This document shows positions 23,694-32,483 of a stretch of DNA of 64,000 nucleotides, one piece after another; positions within the stretch are counted from its first letter, which is position 1; every line of letters starts with the position of its first letter. The stretch is from Hyphomonas sp. (GTDB taxonomy: Bacteria; Pseudomonadota; Alphaproteobacteria; Caulobacterales; Hyphomonadaceae): NCBI GenBank assembly GCA_020638455.1, contig JACKIK010000001.1, positions 310,001-374,000 of the forward strand, read 5' to 3'. Under the pieces are notes generated by a model. That model made no database searches and was not told the origin of the DNA. It saw only the letters and a list, made by a program, of their open reading frames with translations. The position numbers and the translations under genes were made by a program.

Positions 23694-24652
23694 TTGCGCT
23701 TGTCCTCATAGGGGATCGGCTGGCCGACGAGCACGCCCTGCGGGTTCTGCTCGAGGTCGCGTGTCAGCCGGTCGAGGCGGTTGATCAGGATACGGAGGTC
23801 CTGCGCGGCAAGGCGGGTGTCTTCAACCGCACCGGTCGCCGGGCCTTCGATGACAGCCTTCGTGGCAGACAGGGTCTGGCCGCTCTGGTCGATTACGGCA
23901 TTGGCCGAGGCGACGACCTTGTTGAACTCGGCAAGCAGCGTGTCCACGTCGCCGCCCAGTTCGCCGATCTGCGAATTGGCGGTGTCGCCGAATTCACCGA
24001 GCGAGGCGGATGCCGTTTCGAACCGCTTGCTGGCGGCGGAGACGTCCTTCAGCGTGGTGGAGGCCTGCGTGACCAGGCCGTCATCCGCGGCGAGCTTCGA
24101 GGTGATGACTTCGAGATTGCCGATCGAACGGCTGATCGAGGCGATATTGTCGTCGGTGAGCAGGACGTTGAGTTTTTCGATGGCCGTATTGGCGCGACCC
24201 AGAACCTGCGCACTGCCGGCAAAGATTTCGTCGAGCTGGGTCTTTTCCGCCCGGATGACCGGAACGGGTTCGCCAGCGCGGGCTTCCAGCAGTTTCGCCG
24301 TGGGCGAGCCGGCGCTGATCTGCACGAAGGTGATACCGGTGATGCCGGCGAGCTGGATCGAGGCGTTCGAATCCGTCTTCACCGGCGTCTCCCGGTCGAT
24401 CCGGATGCGCGCGCGCACTTTCGATGGGTCGCCGCGATCGATGCGCACCCAGGACACTTCCCCGACCTTGATGCCGATATAGCGCACGTCCGAGCCCTGC
24501 TCGAGCGAGACCGGGCCGGCGAAGACAATGTCGTAGGCCTTGAAATCCTGCCGGAACTGCGACTGGCCGAGCCACAGCACGAAGCCGGCAATCGCCATCG
24601 TCGCTACGATGACGAACGCCCCGATGACCGCATAATTCGCTCGCGTTTCCAT
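23690..24652 (-). CDS. MlaD/MCE-family substrate-binding protein of a lipid ABC transporter
   Basis: A 320-residue protein with one N-terminal membrane anchor (residues 7-28) and an MCE domain at about residues 38-115 (VFAGPVSLEQGSDVRYIGIKVGEV). The remaining 200 residues are helical and coiled-coil-like. MCE proteins form hexamers in the periplasm that shuttle lipids between membranes. It lies between the ATPase gene and the lipoprotein gene. The long C-terminal helices are typical of alphaproteobacterial MlaD-like proteins rather than E. coli MlaD. Confidence 0.92.
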   Translation of the reverse strand: METRANYAVIGAFVIVATMAIAGFVLWLGQSQFRQDFKAYDIVFAGPVSLEQGSDVRYIGIKVGEVSWVRIDRGDPSKVRARIRIDRETPVKTDSNASIQLAGITGITFVQISAGSPTAKLLEARAGEPVPVIRAEKTQLDEIFAGSAQVLGRANTAIEKLNVLLTDDNIASISRSIGNLEVITSKLAADDGLVTQASTTLKDVSAASKRFETASASLGEFGDTANSQIGELGGDVDTLLAEFNKVVASANAVIDQSGQTLSATKAVIEGPATGAVEDTRLAAQDLRILINRLDRLTRDLEQNPQGVLVGQPIPYEDKRK

Positions 24653-24667
24653 CTCCGGGCCCCCTTT

Positions 24668-25432
24668 CTAGTGTCCCGTTGCGGCCCGCCCGCGGGGCCC
24701 GCAAAAGTATTCCTGCACCCACGGATGATCAAAAGCACGCAATTCATCGATCGTGCCAACCGCCAGGACGTGCTTGTCGCCCAGAACGGCGATCCGGTCG
24801 CAGACGGCATTCAGCGTATCCACATCATGTGTCACGAGGAAGACCGTCAGGCCCAATGCCTGCTGCAGGCTGCGGATGAGTTCATCGAACCCCGCCGCGG
24901 TGATCGGGTCCAGGCCGGCCGTCGGCTCGTCGAGGAACAGGAGCTCCGGGTCGAGCGCCAGCGCCCGGGCAAGCGCGGCGCGCTTGCGCATGCCGCCGGA
25001 AAGGTCCGACGGGTATTTCGTGCAGGCATCGGGGCCCAGCCCGGCCATCAGGATCTTCATGTCTGCCAGTTCGTGGCGCAGCTCGGGTCCGAGATGGGTG
25101 TGTTCCTTCATCGGCACTTCGACATTCTCGCGCACCGTGAGGTTCGAGAACAGCGCGCCGTCCTGGAACATGACGCCCCAGCGTTGCTCGATCTCGGCGC
25201 GTTCCTGGTCGTCCAGGTCTTCGAGACGTTCGCCGAAGACCTCGATGCTGCCTTCGGCAAAATCCTTGAGGCCGGTAATGGCGCGCAGCAGGACCGACTT
25301 GCCACAGCCCGACGGGCCGATGATGCCGATGATCTCGCCCCGGCGGATGTCGAGATCGAGATGTTCGTGCACGACATGCGGGCCGAACGCCGTCTTGAGG
25401 TTCCGGATGCGGATGATGAAGTCGTCGCTCAT
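24668..25432 (-). CDS. MlaF-like ABC transporter ATP-binding protein
   Basis: A 254-residue ATPase. Walker A reads GPSGCGKSVLL near residues 38-48, the signature motif is LSGGMRKRAALARALA, Walker B is PELLFLDEPTAGLD, and the H-loop is VTHD. The whole matches the MlaF/Ttg2A subfamily. It overlaps the permease gene by four bases and lies 15 bases before the MCE gene, so it is part of one operon. It powers phospholipid movement across the envelope. Confidence 0.94.
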   Translation of the reverse strand: MSDDFIIRIRNLKTAFGPHVVHEHLDLDIRRGEIIGIIGPSGCGKSVLLRAITGLKDFAEGSIEVFGERLEDLDDQERAEIEQRWGVMFQDGALFSNLTVRENVEVPMKEHTHLGPELRHELADMKILMAGLGPDACTKYPSDLSGGMRKRAALARALALDPELLFLDEPTAGLDPITAAGFDELIRSLQQALGLTVFLVTHDVDTLNAVCDRIAVLGDKHVLAVGTIDELRAFDHPWVQEYFCGPRGRAATGH

Positions 25433-26550
25433 ATCCCCATCTCCATGTAGAAGATGGCGAACATGGCATCGAGGACGATGATGGCGAACAGGGCCTGCAC
25501 CACCGAGGTCGTTGTCGAGCGGCCGAGCGACTGGACGCTGCCACCGACATTGAGGCCCTGACGGCAGGCGATCAGCGACACGACGAAGCCGAACACCGGC
25601 GCTTTCGACATGCCGACCCAGAACTGGTCGACCGGCACATTGTTCTGCAGGCGGTCAATGAAGACGCCCGGATTGATGTCCAGAGAGGTCCATCCGACGA
25701 TGATGCCGCCGGCGATGCCGGCTGCGGTCGACACAAAGGCAAGCGCCGGCGTCATCAGCACCATGGCGATGATGCGCGGCGCGACGAGCACGTCCATCGG
25801 CTTCAGGCCGAGCGTCTTCATGGCGTCGATTTCCTGGCGCATCTTCATCGTGCCGATCTGCGCGGTGAAGGAGGAATTGGTGCGGCCGGCGAGGACGATG
25901 CCTGTCAGCACGACGCCGAATTCGCGCAGCATAGAATAGCCGATCAGTTCGACCGTGTAGATCTGGAGGTCGAAATCGCGGAGCGTCGTCGCGCCGATAT
26001 AGGCGACCACCAGACCGACGAAGAAGGACAGGAAGGCGATGATCGGCATCGCATCGAGGCCGGCTTCTTCCATCACCGAGACGACCGATGTCCAGCGCAT
26101 CCTGAACGGGTTCATCAGAAGACGGATCGTGGTGACGAGCGTCTCGCCAAGGAAGGCGAGCGTGGCGAGCACTTCGGAGAGAATGTCCATGAAGCCGCGG
26201 CCGGTGCGGTCGAGCAGCGCGACGAAGCCATGTTCCGGGCGGGGCGCCGGGGGGACAGGCTCGGACACTTCGTGGACCTGCGGCAGCAGGTGCTGCGCCA
26301 CCGCATGGGTGCCCTCGATGGCGGAGCCCTCGGGCGCAGCACGCAGGGTGCGATCGATCATGAAGGCACCGGCCGTGTCGATCCGGCCGATACCGGTGAT
26401 GTCGATGCGGAGCGGCCGGCCGGCATCGAGGTCCCGCAGGCTCTCGTCGACGAGGTGAATGGTTGCGACTGTCCAGTCCCCGCTGAGGCGGAGATGGATA
26501 ACTTCGCCGCCCTCTTCGAGCGCGAAACCGGGGACCTTCATGTCAGGCAT
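25429..26550 (-). CDS. MlaE-like ABC permease with N-terminal STAS domain
   Basis: A 373-residue protein. Residues about 1-100 form a STAS-like domain (LRIDITGIGRIDTAGAFMIDRTL), and residues about 140-373 are the MlaE permease with five or six membrane helices, including the hallmark ELIGYSMLREFGVVLTGIVLAGRTNSSF region and an EIDAMKTLG coupling helix. In E. coli the STAS protein MlaB is separate; here it appears fused to the permease. It is the first gene of the lipid-transport operon. No mlaC homologue is nearby. Confidence 0.93.
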   Translation of the reverse strand: MPDMKVPGFALEEGGEVIHLRLSGDWTVATIHLVDESLRDLDAGRPLRIDITGIGRIDTAGAFMIDRTLRAAPEGSAIEGTHAVAQHLLPQVHEVSEPVPPAPRPEHGFVALLDRTGRGFMDILSEVLATLAFLGETLVTTIRLLMNPFRMRWTSVVSVMEEAGLDAMPIIAFLSFFVGLVVAYIGATTLRDFDLQIYTVELIGYSMLREFGVVLTGIVLAGRTNSSFTAQIGTMKMRQEIDAMKTLGLKPMDVLVAPRIIAMVLMTPALAFVSTAAGIAGGIIVGWTSLDINPGVFIDRLQNNVPVDQFWVGMSKAPVFGFVVSLIACRQGLNVGGSVQSLGRSTTTSVVQALFAIIVLDAMFAIFYMEMGI

Positions 26551-26636
26551 CGCTGGAACTGGTCTGTTATTCCTAGCAAAATATGCTTAAGCAGCGCGAA
26601 CGGAAGTTCGCGAAATTTTATCGATCAGGGCGACAC

Positions 26637-27620
26637 ATGGGCAAGCGATCCCTTGAAATCACGGCGGTTTCATCGCCCCTGAAGGCGGCGTTTGCGATTT
26701 CGCGCGGCGCGAAGACGAGCGCCGAGACCATCAGGGTCAGCCTTTGCGAGGGCGGCGCCGAGGGGCGCGGCGAGTGCGTCCCCTATGGCCGCTATGGCGA
26801 AACGGTCGACGGCGTGATCGCCACGATCGAGCAAGTGCGCGCTGAACTGGAAGCCGGGATGAGCCGCGCAGAGCTGCAGAACCGCCTGCCCGCCGGCGCT
26901 GCACGCTGCGCGATCGACTGTGCGCTCTGGGACCTCGAAGCGAAGCAGGCCGGGATCCCCGTCTGGAAACTGGCGGGCCTGCCGGAGCCGAAGCCGCTGG
27001 AAACCGCCGTCACGGTCAGCCTCGACACGCCGGAGGCCATGGCTGCTGTGGCGAAGGCGACGGCGGGCCGGCTCCTGAAGCTGAAACTCGGCGGGCCGGA
27101 CGACCTTGCCCGGATCGAGGCCGTGCATACGGCCCGCCCCGAGGCGCGTCTGATTGTCGATGCCAATGAGGGCCTTGCCGCAGACCAGTTGCCAGCGATT
27201 GCGAAGGCGGCGGCGCGGCTTGGCGTGGTGCTGATCGAACAGCCCTTCCCTGCCGGAGAGGATGACGGTCTGATGCGCCGGCCGGGACCGGTGGCGATCT
27301 GCGCTGACGAAAGCGCGCATACGCGCGCCGAGCTGCAGGACCTCGCGCGGCGCTACGATGCCGTGAACGTCAAGCTCGACAAGACCGGCGGCCTGACCGA
27401 AGCGCTTGCCATGGTGCGCGGCGCCCGTGCGTGCGGAATGGGCGTCATGGTGGGCTGCATGGTGGCGGGTTCGATCTCGATGGCGCCGGCAGTGCTGCTG
27501 GCGGGGCTTGCGGATGCTGCCGATCTCGATGGTCCGCTGTGGCTGAAGGACGATGTCGCGCACGGGCTGCACTATGCCGATGGCGTCGTGTCGCCGCCGG
27601 AGACCGCGCTCTGGGGCTGA
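26637..27620 (+). CDS. Dipeptide epimerase (L-Ala-D/L-Glu epimerase-like, enolase superfamily)
   Basis: A 327-residue enolase-superfamily enzyme. The active-site elements are LKLKLGG (Lys-x-Lys on strand 2), DANEG (Asp), IEQPF (Glu), CADES (Asp) and VKLDKTGG (Lys), which match the AEE subgroup that epimerises Ala-Glu dipeptides from murein. The start at 26637 gives MGKRSLEITAV; the frame is open 18 codons further upstream but without a better ribosome site. It lies divergent from the lipid-transport operon and convergent with an efflux gene. It probably serves murein peptide recycling. Confidence 0.88.
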   Translation: MGKRSLEITAVSSPLKAAFAISRGAKTSAETIRVSLCEGGAEGRGECVPYGRYGETVDGVIATIEQVRAELEAGMSRAELQNRLPAGAARCAIDCALWDLEAKQAGIPVWKLAGLPEPKPLETAVTVSLDTPEAMAAVAKATAGRLLKLKLGGPDDLARIEAVHTARPEARLIVDANEGLAADQLPAIAKAAARLGVVLIEQPFPAGEDDGLMRRPGPVAICADESAHTRAELQDLARRYDAVNVKLDKTGGLTEALAMVRGARACGMGVMVGCMVAGSISMAPAVLLAGLADAADLDGPLWLKDDVAHGLHYADGVVSPPETALWG

Positions 27621-27626
27621 GCCCCA

Positions 27627-29183
27627 TCAGTGGGCCGGCTGCGCAGCGCGGACCTTCGGCTTGTCCAGCAGCAGGACGACTAGCAGGATCAGGGCGAACG
27701 ACATCGACATGGTCAGGAACAGGTTGTTGTAGGTCATCACCGCCGCTTCGAGCTTGGCCCGGTAGACCAGTTGCGCCATGGCAGACCCTTCCGGATCCGT
27801 CACGCCGGCGGCCCGGAGGCGCTCCGTCATCATGGTGAGGAAGCTCTGCACGTCCGGGCGGGCAAGCGACAGGCCGCTGGCGATTTCCTGCTCGTGCAGC
27901 CGGTTGTAGTGCAGCATCATCGTGTTGAGGACAGCGATGCCGATCGCGCCGCCAAGGTTGCGGCAGACGGTGAATAGGCCCGACGCGTTGGCCACGCGGT
28001 CCGGCGGGAGCGTACCGAGCGCGAGGTTCGTGGTCGGCACCATGGTGAGGATCAGGCCGGCGCCGCGCAGGGCCTGGGGCCAGAACAGCTCGCGGAAGCT
28101 GGATTCGCTGTTGAGATGGCCATTGAGCCAAGTGCCGCAGGCCGCGAGCACCAGGCCCAGCGCCACGACATAGCGCGGGTCGTAACGGCGGGTCAGCGCA
28201 CCGGAAATCGGGCCACCGAGGAACATGGCAAGGCCGGCAACGCTCATCACCTCACCAATCTGCAGCGAGGAATAGCCGCGCACCTGTCCGAGATAGAGCG
28301 GCAGGAGGAACACCGATCCGTACAGGCCGAAACCCATGACGGACCCGATCAGGGCGCCGGAGGCGAAGTTCCTGTCCCGGAAGACGGTAAGGTCCACCAG
28401 CGGGACGGGTGAGTTCAGCACACGGTAGGCGAAGATGATGCCGGCCGTGACGCAGATGATCACCGCCTTGACGATCACGGCGCTCTGGAACCAGCTGTCA
28501 CCCGGCCCCTCGTCGACGATCCATTCGAACAGGCCGAGGAAGATCGCCATGGAAATCAGGGCGATGGTGTCGAGCCGCCGCAGAAGGGAAATCTCGCCCT
28601 TCTGGTGCGGCACGAACATGTAGACGAGTGTGATGGCGGCGGCGCCGGGGACGATGTTGATCAGGAACAGCCAGTGCCAGGCCGCATGCTGGGTGATCCA
28701 GCCGCCCAGCGTCGGCCCGATCGAGGGCGCGAGCGTCGCCACCATGCCGATCATCACCTGCTGTGTCATCGAGCGGCCGGCCGGGAACAGGGTGAAGCTC
28801 GCGGCCATCGTGGTCGGAACCATCGCGGCGCCGCTGAAACCCTGGACCACGCGGAAGAAGATCAGCGAGTCGAGGTCCCACGACATGGCGCACAGGATGC
28901 TGGAAGCGACGAAGCCCGCCGCCGACATGATGAACAGCTTGCGGATGCCGAACACGCGGTTGAGGAAGCCCGACAGCGGGATGCCCACGACTTCGGCCAC
29001 GAGATAGCCTGACTGGATCCACGCGATCTCTTCCTGGCTGGCGGACACGCCGGCCTGGATCTGGCGGATCGAACTCGCCACGATCTGGATGTCGAGGATG
29101 GCCATGAACATCCCGATCACCATCGCAAAGAAGCCGATGTTGAGCGTGACGTTGTTTACCGGGCGGTCCTTGGCGCTGACCAT
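27627..29183 (-). CDS. emrB: DHA2-family MFS multidrug efflux transporter (EmrB-like)
   Basis: A 518-residue inner-membrane transporter with about 14 membrane helices. FMAILDIQIVASSIRQI and the later motif GPTLGGWITQHAAWHWLFLINIVPG are characteristic of the DHA2/EmrB group. With the EmrA-like adaptor it would pump hydrophobic toxins through an outer-membrane channel, whose gene is not here. It begins 40 bases downstream of the adaptor gene. It is convergent with the dipeptide epimerase gene, six bases apart. Confidence 0.94.
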   Translation of the reverse strand: MVSAKDRPVNNVTLNIGFFAMVIGMFMAILDIQIVASSIRQIQAGVSASQEEIAWIQSGYLVAEVVGIPLSGFLNRVFGIRKLFIMSAAGFVASSILCAMSWDLDSLIFFRVVQGFSGAAMVPTTMAASFTLFPAGRSMTQQVMIGMVATLAPSIGPTLGGWITQHAAWHWLFLINIVPGAAAITLVYMFVPHQKGEISLLRRLDTIALISMAIFLGLFEWIVDEGPGDSWFQSAVIVKAVIICVTAGIIFAYRVLNSPVPLVDLTVFRDRNFASGALIGSVMGFGLYGSVFLLPLYLGQVRGYSSLQIGEVMSVAGLAMFLGGPISGALTRRYDPRYVVALGLVLAACGTWLNGHLNSESSFRELFWPQALRGAGLILTMVPTTNLALGTLPPDRVANASGLFTVCRNLGGAIGIAVLNTMMLHYNRLHEQEIASGLSLARPDVQSFLTMMTERLRAAGVTDPEGSAMAQLVYRAKLEAAVMTYNNLFLTMSMSFALILLVVLLLDKPKVRAAQPAH

Positions 29184-29223
29184 GGCGGACGTGTCGATGC
29201 CTTTCGGTGGCTGTGTCGCGGCT

Positions 29224-30495
29224 TCAGCCGGCCTTGGGCTTGCGGGCGATGACCGTTGCCTCGACCGAAAGGCCAGGACGCATCAGGCCGGTCGAGAGCG
29301 CCTCGTTGGAGATGCGGACACGCACCGGCACGCGCTGGACGATCTTGGTGAAGTTGCCGGTCGCCGTATCCATAGGGATCAGGCTGAACTGGCCACCGGT
29401 TGCCGGCGAGATCGAGTCGACCGTGCCTTCGACCTTGAGGTCCGGATAGGCATCGACATGCAGGCGGACCTTCTGGCCGGGCAGCATGCGCTCGACCTGC
29501 GTTTCCTTGAAATTGGCGACGACATAGGCTTCCGACACCGGAACGATGGACATGGTCTGCTGGCCGGGATTGAGCAGCTGGCCTTCGGCGACGACCTTGT
29601 TGGCGACGACCCCGTCGAACGGCGCGCGCAGCTCTGTGCGGGATGCATCGATCTTTGTGGCTTCGAGACCGGCGCGGGCTGCATCGATGCGGGCATCGGC
29701 GCCAGCGACGGCAGACTTGGCGGCAGACAGATTCTGCTCCGCACCGTGATAGGAAGCCTGCGCGACACCGAGTTCGCTCTGGGCGGCCGTCACTGCGGCT
29801 TTCGCCTGTGTGAGGGTGGCGCGGGAAGCCTGTGCCTTGGTCTGGGCTGCGTCGAGGCCGGCCTTCGGATAATGGCCCTTGGCCGTCAGTTCGGCGTAGC
29901 GCTCAAGGTCGGACGCGGCGAGATCGGCATCGGCCTTTGCCGCATCGGTCTGGGCCTTCGCCTGGGTCAGGCGGTCGCGCTGCGCCGAGACCTGTGCGGC
30001 GGCGGTCTCAAGGGCGGCTTCGGCGGCGGCGACGCGGGCGCGGGCCTGCGCGCCGTCGGCAATCGCCTGCTGGAGCGCGGCGTCAGCTTCGGCGGTGCGG
30101 GTCGTGTAGTCAGCCGTTTCCAGCGAGACAAGCAGGTCCCCTGCCTTCACGACCTGGTTGTCGGTCACCAGCACCTTCTCGACGTAGCCCTGAACTTTCG
30201 GGGCGATAGTAGCGATGTCGGCGCGGATGTACGCGTTGTCGGTGGTTTCCTCGTACCGTCCGGCGACGAACCAGTGGATGCCCTGGTAGCCCAGAAACAG
30301 GGCCAGCAGGACACCGATGGTCGACAGGATGTAACGGCGGGGATCCGCCTTGATACGATAAAGAAGGCCGGAACCCGACGGTGCAGGCACGGCTTCCTGC
30401 CCGTCGCGGGCTTCCGGTTCGGTCTGGGGGATTTCAGCGGCAGGAGGCGTTTCTGGGAGGAGGTCGCCTTGGCGCTTGAACGGTTTAACGGCCAT
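29224..30495 (-). CDS. emrA: HlyD-family membrane fusion protein (EmrA-like)
   Basis: A 423-residue periplasmic adaptor. A Pro-rich cytoplasmic tail of about 55 residues precedes one membrane helix (YILSTIGVLLALFLGYQGI). The biotinyl-lipoyl halves are IAPKVQGYVEKVLVTDNQVV near residue 92 and ELRAPFDGVVANKVV near residue 287, split by a long coiled-coil hairpin that is very rich in Ala and Gln. It links the EmrB-like pump to an outer-membrane channel. A divergent TetR gene with paired operators lies 105 bases upstream, so induction by substrate is likely. Confidence 0.94.
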   Translation of the reverse strand: MAVKPFKRQGDLLPETPPAAEIPQTEPEARDGQEAVPAPSGSGLLYRIKADPRRYILSTIGVLLALFLGYQGIHWFVAGRYEETTDNAYIRADIATIAPKVQGYVEKVLVTDNQVVKAGDLLVSLETADYTTRTAEADAALQQAIADGAQARARVAAAEAALETAAAQVSAQRDRLTQAKAQTDAAKADADLAASDLERYAELTAKGHYPKAGLDAAQTKAQASRATLTQAKAAVTAAQSELGVAQASYHGAEQNLSAAKSAVAGADARIDAARAGLEATKIDASRTELRAPFDGVVANKVVAEGQLLNPGQQTMSIVPVSEAYVVANFKETQVERMLPGQKVRLHVDAYPDLKVEGTVDSISPATGGQFSLIPMDTATGNFTKIVQRVPVRVRISNEALSTGLMRPGLSVEATVIARKPKAG

Positions 30496-30545
30496 ATGAG
30501 TATCCGGTGGGCTATTTCAGAGCCCATCTCATAGGCCCGAAAAGT

Positions 30546-30588
30546 GTAATTCCTGTTACAACGGCTTGCAATGTAATCGTGATTACGC
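30546..30588. promoter_or_regulatory. Twin TetR-type operators between emrA and tetR
   Basis: TGTAATTCCTGTTACA (30546-30561) and TGTAATCGTGATTACG (30573-30588) are two inverted repeats of the form TGTAAtnnnnaTTACa, 27 bases centre to centre. They fill the gap between the divergent emrA-like and TetR genes, and the second ends 12 bases before the TetR start codon. This placement fits joint repression of both genes. Confidence 0.75.
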
Positions 30589-30600
30589 AAGAATCAAGTA

Positions 30601-31269
30601 ATGACGGATGCAATGAAGCATGCCTCCCCTGCAAAGCCTGCGAAACGATCGCAGGAGGCCGGTTCGCGGGCCGAAATGCGGCGCCAGGCCTTCCTGGACG
30701 CCGCCCGAGACGTGTTTCTGGAACAGGGATACGAATCGGCCAGCATGTCCGAGATCGTGCGCCGGGCCGGCGGATCGCTGGCGACGCTGTATGCCCAGTT
30801 CGGTGACAAGGAAGGCATCTTCCTCGCCATGCTGGAAACCCGGATGATGCAGGTGACCGATGCGCTGGAAGTGGAGCTGAAGGCGCACACCCCGCTTGAA
30901 GAGGGCCTGCGCAGGATCGGTGCCCGCTTCGCCGGCAAGCTGGTGGAACCGCAGTCGCTGGAACTCTACCGGCTGGTCGTGGGCCTTGCGAAGAAGTTCC
31001 CGGACCTTGCCCAGACCTTCATGCAGCTCGGCCCGAACAAGGTTCGTGTCGGCCTCGCGGCCTACCTGCAGGACCGCGCCGATGCCGGGGAGATCCCGCA
31101 ATCGGACGATTTCGAACAGCTGGGCTCGCTGTTCCTCGACATGGTGCGCTCGCCATTGCAGAGCCGCGCCCTGCTCGACCAGTCGGTGCGGCCGACCGAA
31201 GCCGACGTGCAGGCGAGCGTCGACCGGTCCGTGCAGGTGTTCCTGTACGGGATTGCGCCGAAGCGCTGA
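30601..31269 (+). CDS. TetR-family transcriptional repressor, probable regulator of emrAB
   Basis: A 222-residue regulator. The helix-turn-helix lies at about residues 27-70 (RRQAFLDAARDVFLEQGYESASMSEIVRRAG, then GSLATLYAQFGDKEGIF). The C-terminal ligand domain carries the AefR-like layout that ends with a helix after TFMQLGPNK. It is divergent from emrA and the gap holds two palindromes of the right type. The ATG at 30601 has no clear ribosome site. An in-frame ATG at 30613 is an alternative start, so the first residues are unsure. Confidence 0.92.
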   Translation: MTDAMKHASPAKPAKRSQEAGSRAEMRRQAFLDAARDVFLEQGYESASMSEIVRRAGGSLATLYAQFGDKEGIFLAMLETRMMQVTDALEVELKAHTPLEEGLRRIGARFAGKLVEPQSLELYRLVVGLAKKFPDLAQTFMQLGPNKVRVGLAAYLQDRADAGEIPQSDDFEQLGSLFLDMVRSPLQSRALLDQSVRPTEADVQASVDRSVQVFLYGIAPKR

Positions 31270-31343
31270 GCGCCTTCCCCCGCGCGAGGAATTGCGACGC
31301 CGGAGCGCTGCCGGTACGGTCGCCGTAAACCAGGGAGACAGGC

Positions 31344-32483
31344 ATGGCTGACGGCGAAGTGGGCGGAATCGCAGACGAGCGGTTCGCCGCCGTGCGCGAG
31401 CAATTCGAACGGAACCTGAAAGACGGCACGGACCTCGGCGCGTCCTTCTGCGTGACCAGAGAGGGCGAGACGGTGATCGACCTCTGGGGCGGCTGGGCCG
31501 ATGCCGAGCACACGCGCCCCTGGGAACGCGACACGATCGTCAATGTCTATTCGACCACCAAGACGATGACCGCGCTGACGGCGCTTTGGCTGGCCGACCA
31601 GGGCAGGCTCGATTTCGACGCGCCGGTTGCCGAATACTGGCCGGAATTCGCGGCCGAAGGAAAAGGCGGCACAAAAGTCAGCCACCTGATGAGCCACGCG
31701 GCCGGCCTGCCGGGCTGGATCGAGCCGATCGACAAGCACGACCTGTATGACTGGGACAAGGTGACAGGTCTGCTCGCCGCGCAGGCCCCGCTCTGGGAGC
31801 CGGGGACGAAGGCGGGCTATCATGCCGTCACGCAGGGCTATCTCGTCGGCGAAGTCATCCGCCGGATCGACGGGCGCAGCATCGGCACCGTGTTCCGGGA
31901 GGAGATCGCCGCGCCCATGGGGGCAGATTTCCACATTGGCCTTCCGGCATCCGAGGATTCGCGTGTCGCAGACCTCATCCCTCCGAAGGGCGGCGGCCTT
32001 TCCGCCGCTGCACAGTCGGATGTCCAGAGGGTTGCCTTCAACAATCCGGGGATCGATGTGCACGAGACCCGGACGCGTGCCTGGCGCGGGGCGGAAATTC
32101 CGGCGGCGGGCGGCACGGGCAATGCCCGCTCGGTGGCGGAGATCCATGCGATCATGGCGAATGGCGGCGTCGCCGGCGGCAAGCGCTTCCTCAGCGAGGC
32201 CGGCTGCCGCAAGGCATTGGAATGTCAGATCGAGACGACGGATCTCGTGCTGGACATGCCGGTCCGCTACGGCATGGGCTTCGGCCTTGCCGGCCCGTCC
32301 ATGCCGATGCTGAACGCGCAATCCTGCTTCTGGGGCGGCTATGGCGGCTCGCTGGTACTGATCGACATGGGCAGCCGGACGACGGTTGCCTACGCCATGA
32401 ACCGGATGGAAGGCACGACGACGGGCGACATGCGCGCCGGCATGCTGGCAGCACTGGCGGCGCAGGGCATGGCCGGCGCCTGA
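31344..32483 (+). CDS. Beta-lactamase-fold serine hydrolase (EstB/class C-like esterase)
   Basis: A 379-residue protein of the beta-lactamase-related (class VIII esterase) family. The nucleophile motif STTK lies at about residues 70-73, followed by LTALWLADQGRLDFDAPV and VSHLMSHAAGLPGW, both typical of EstB-like enzymes. The YxN motif is not canonical; GYHAVTQGYLVGEV occupies the region, with its tyrosine as probable catalytic base. No signal peptide is seen, so it is probably a cytosolic esterase rather than an antibiotic-resistance enzyme. It is convergent with the next gene, with no spacing. Confidence 0.88.
   Translation: MADGEVGGIADERFAAVREQFERNLKDGTDLGASFCVTREGETVIDLWGGWADAEHTRPWERDTIVNVYSTTKTMTALTALWLADQGRLDFDAPVAEYWPEFAAEGKGGTKVSHLMSHAAGLPGWIEPIDKHDLYDWDKVTGLLAAQAPLWEPGTKAGYHAVTQGYLVGEVIRRIDGRSIGTVFREEIAAPMGADFHIGLPASEDSRVADLIPPKGGGLSAAAQSDVQRVAFNNPGIDVHETRTRAWRGAEIPAAGGTGNARSVAEIHAIMANGGVAGGKRFLSEAGCRKALECQIETTDLVLDMPVRYGMGFGLAGPSMPMLNAQSCFWGGYGGSLVLIDMGSRTTVAYAMNRMEGTTTGDMRAGMLAALAAQGMAGA

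Noticed and set aside
31344..32483. Beta-lactamase that would explain the BlaI/BlaR1-like pair
   Set aside because: The protein has STTK and EstB-like motifs but no signal peptide or class C YxN and KTG pattern, and lies more than 20 kb from the pair.
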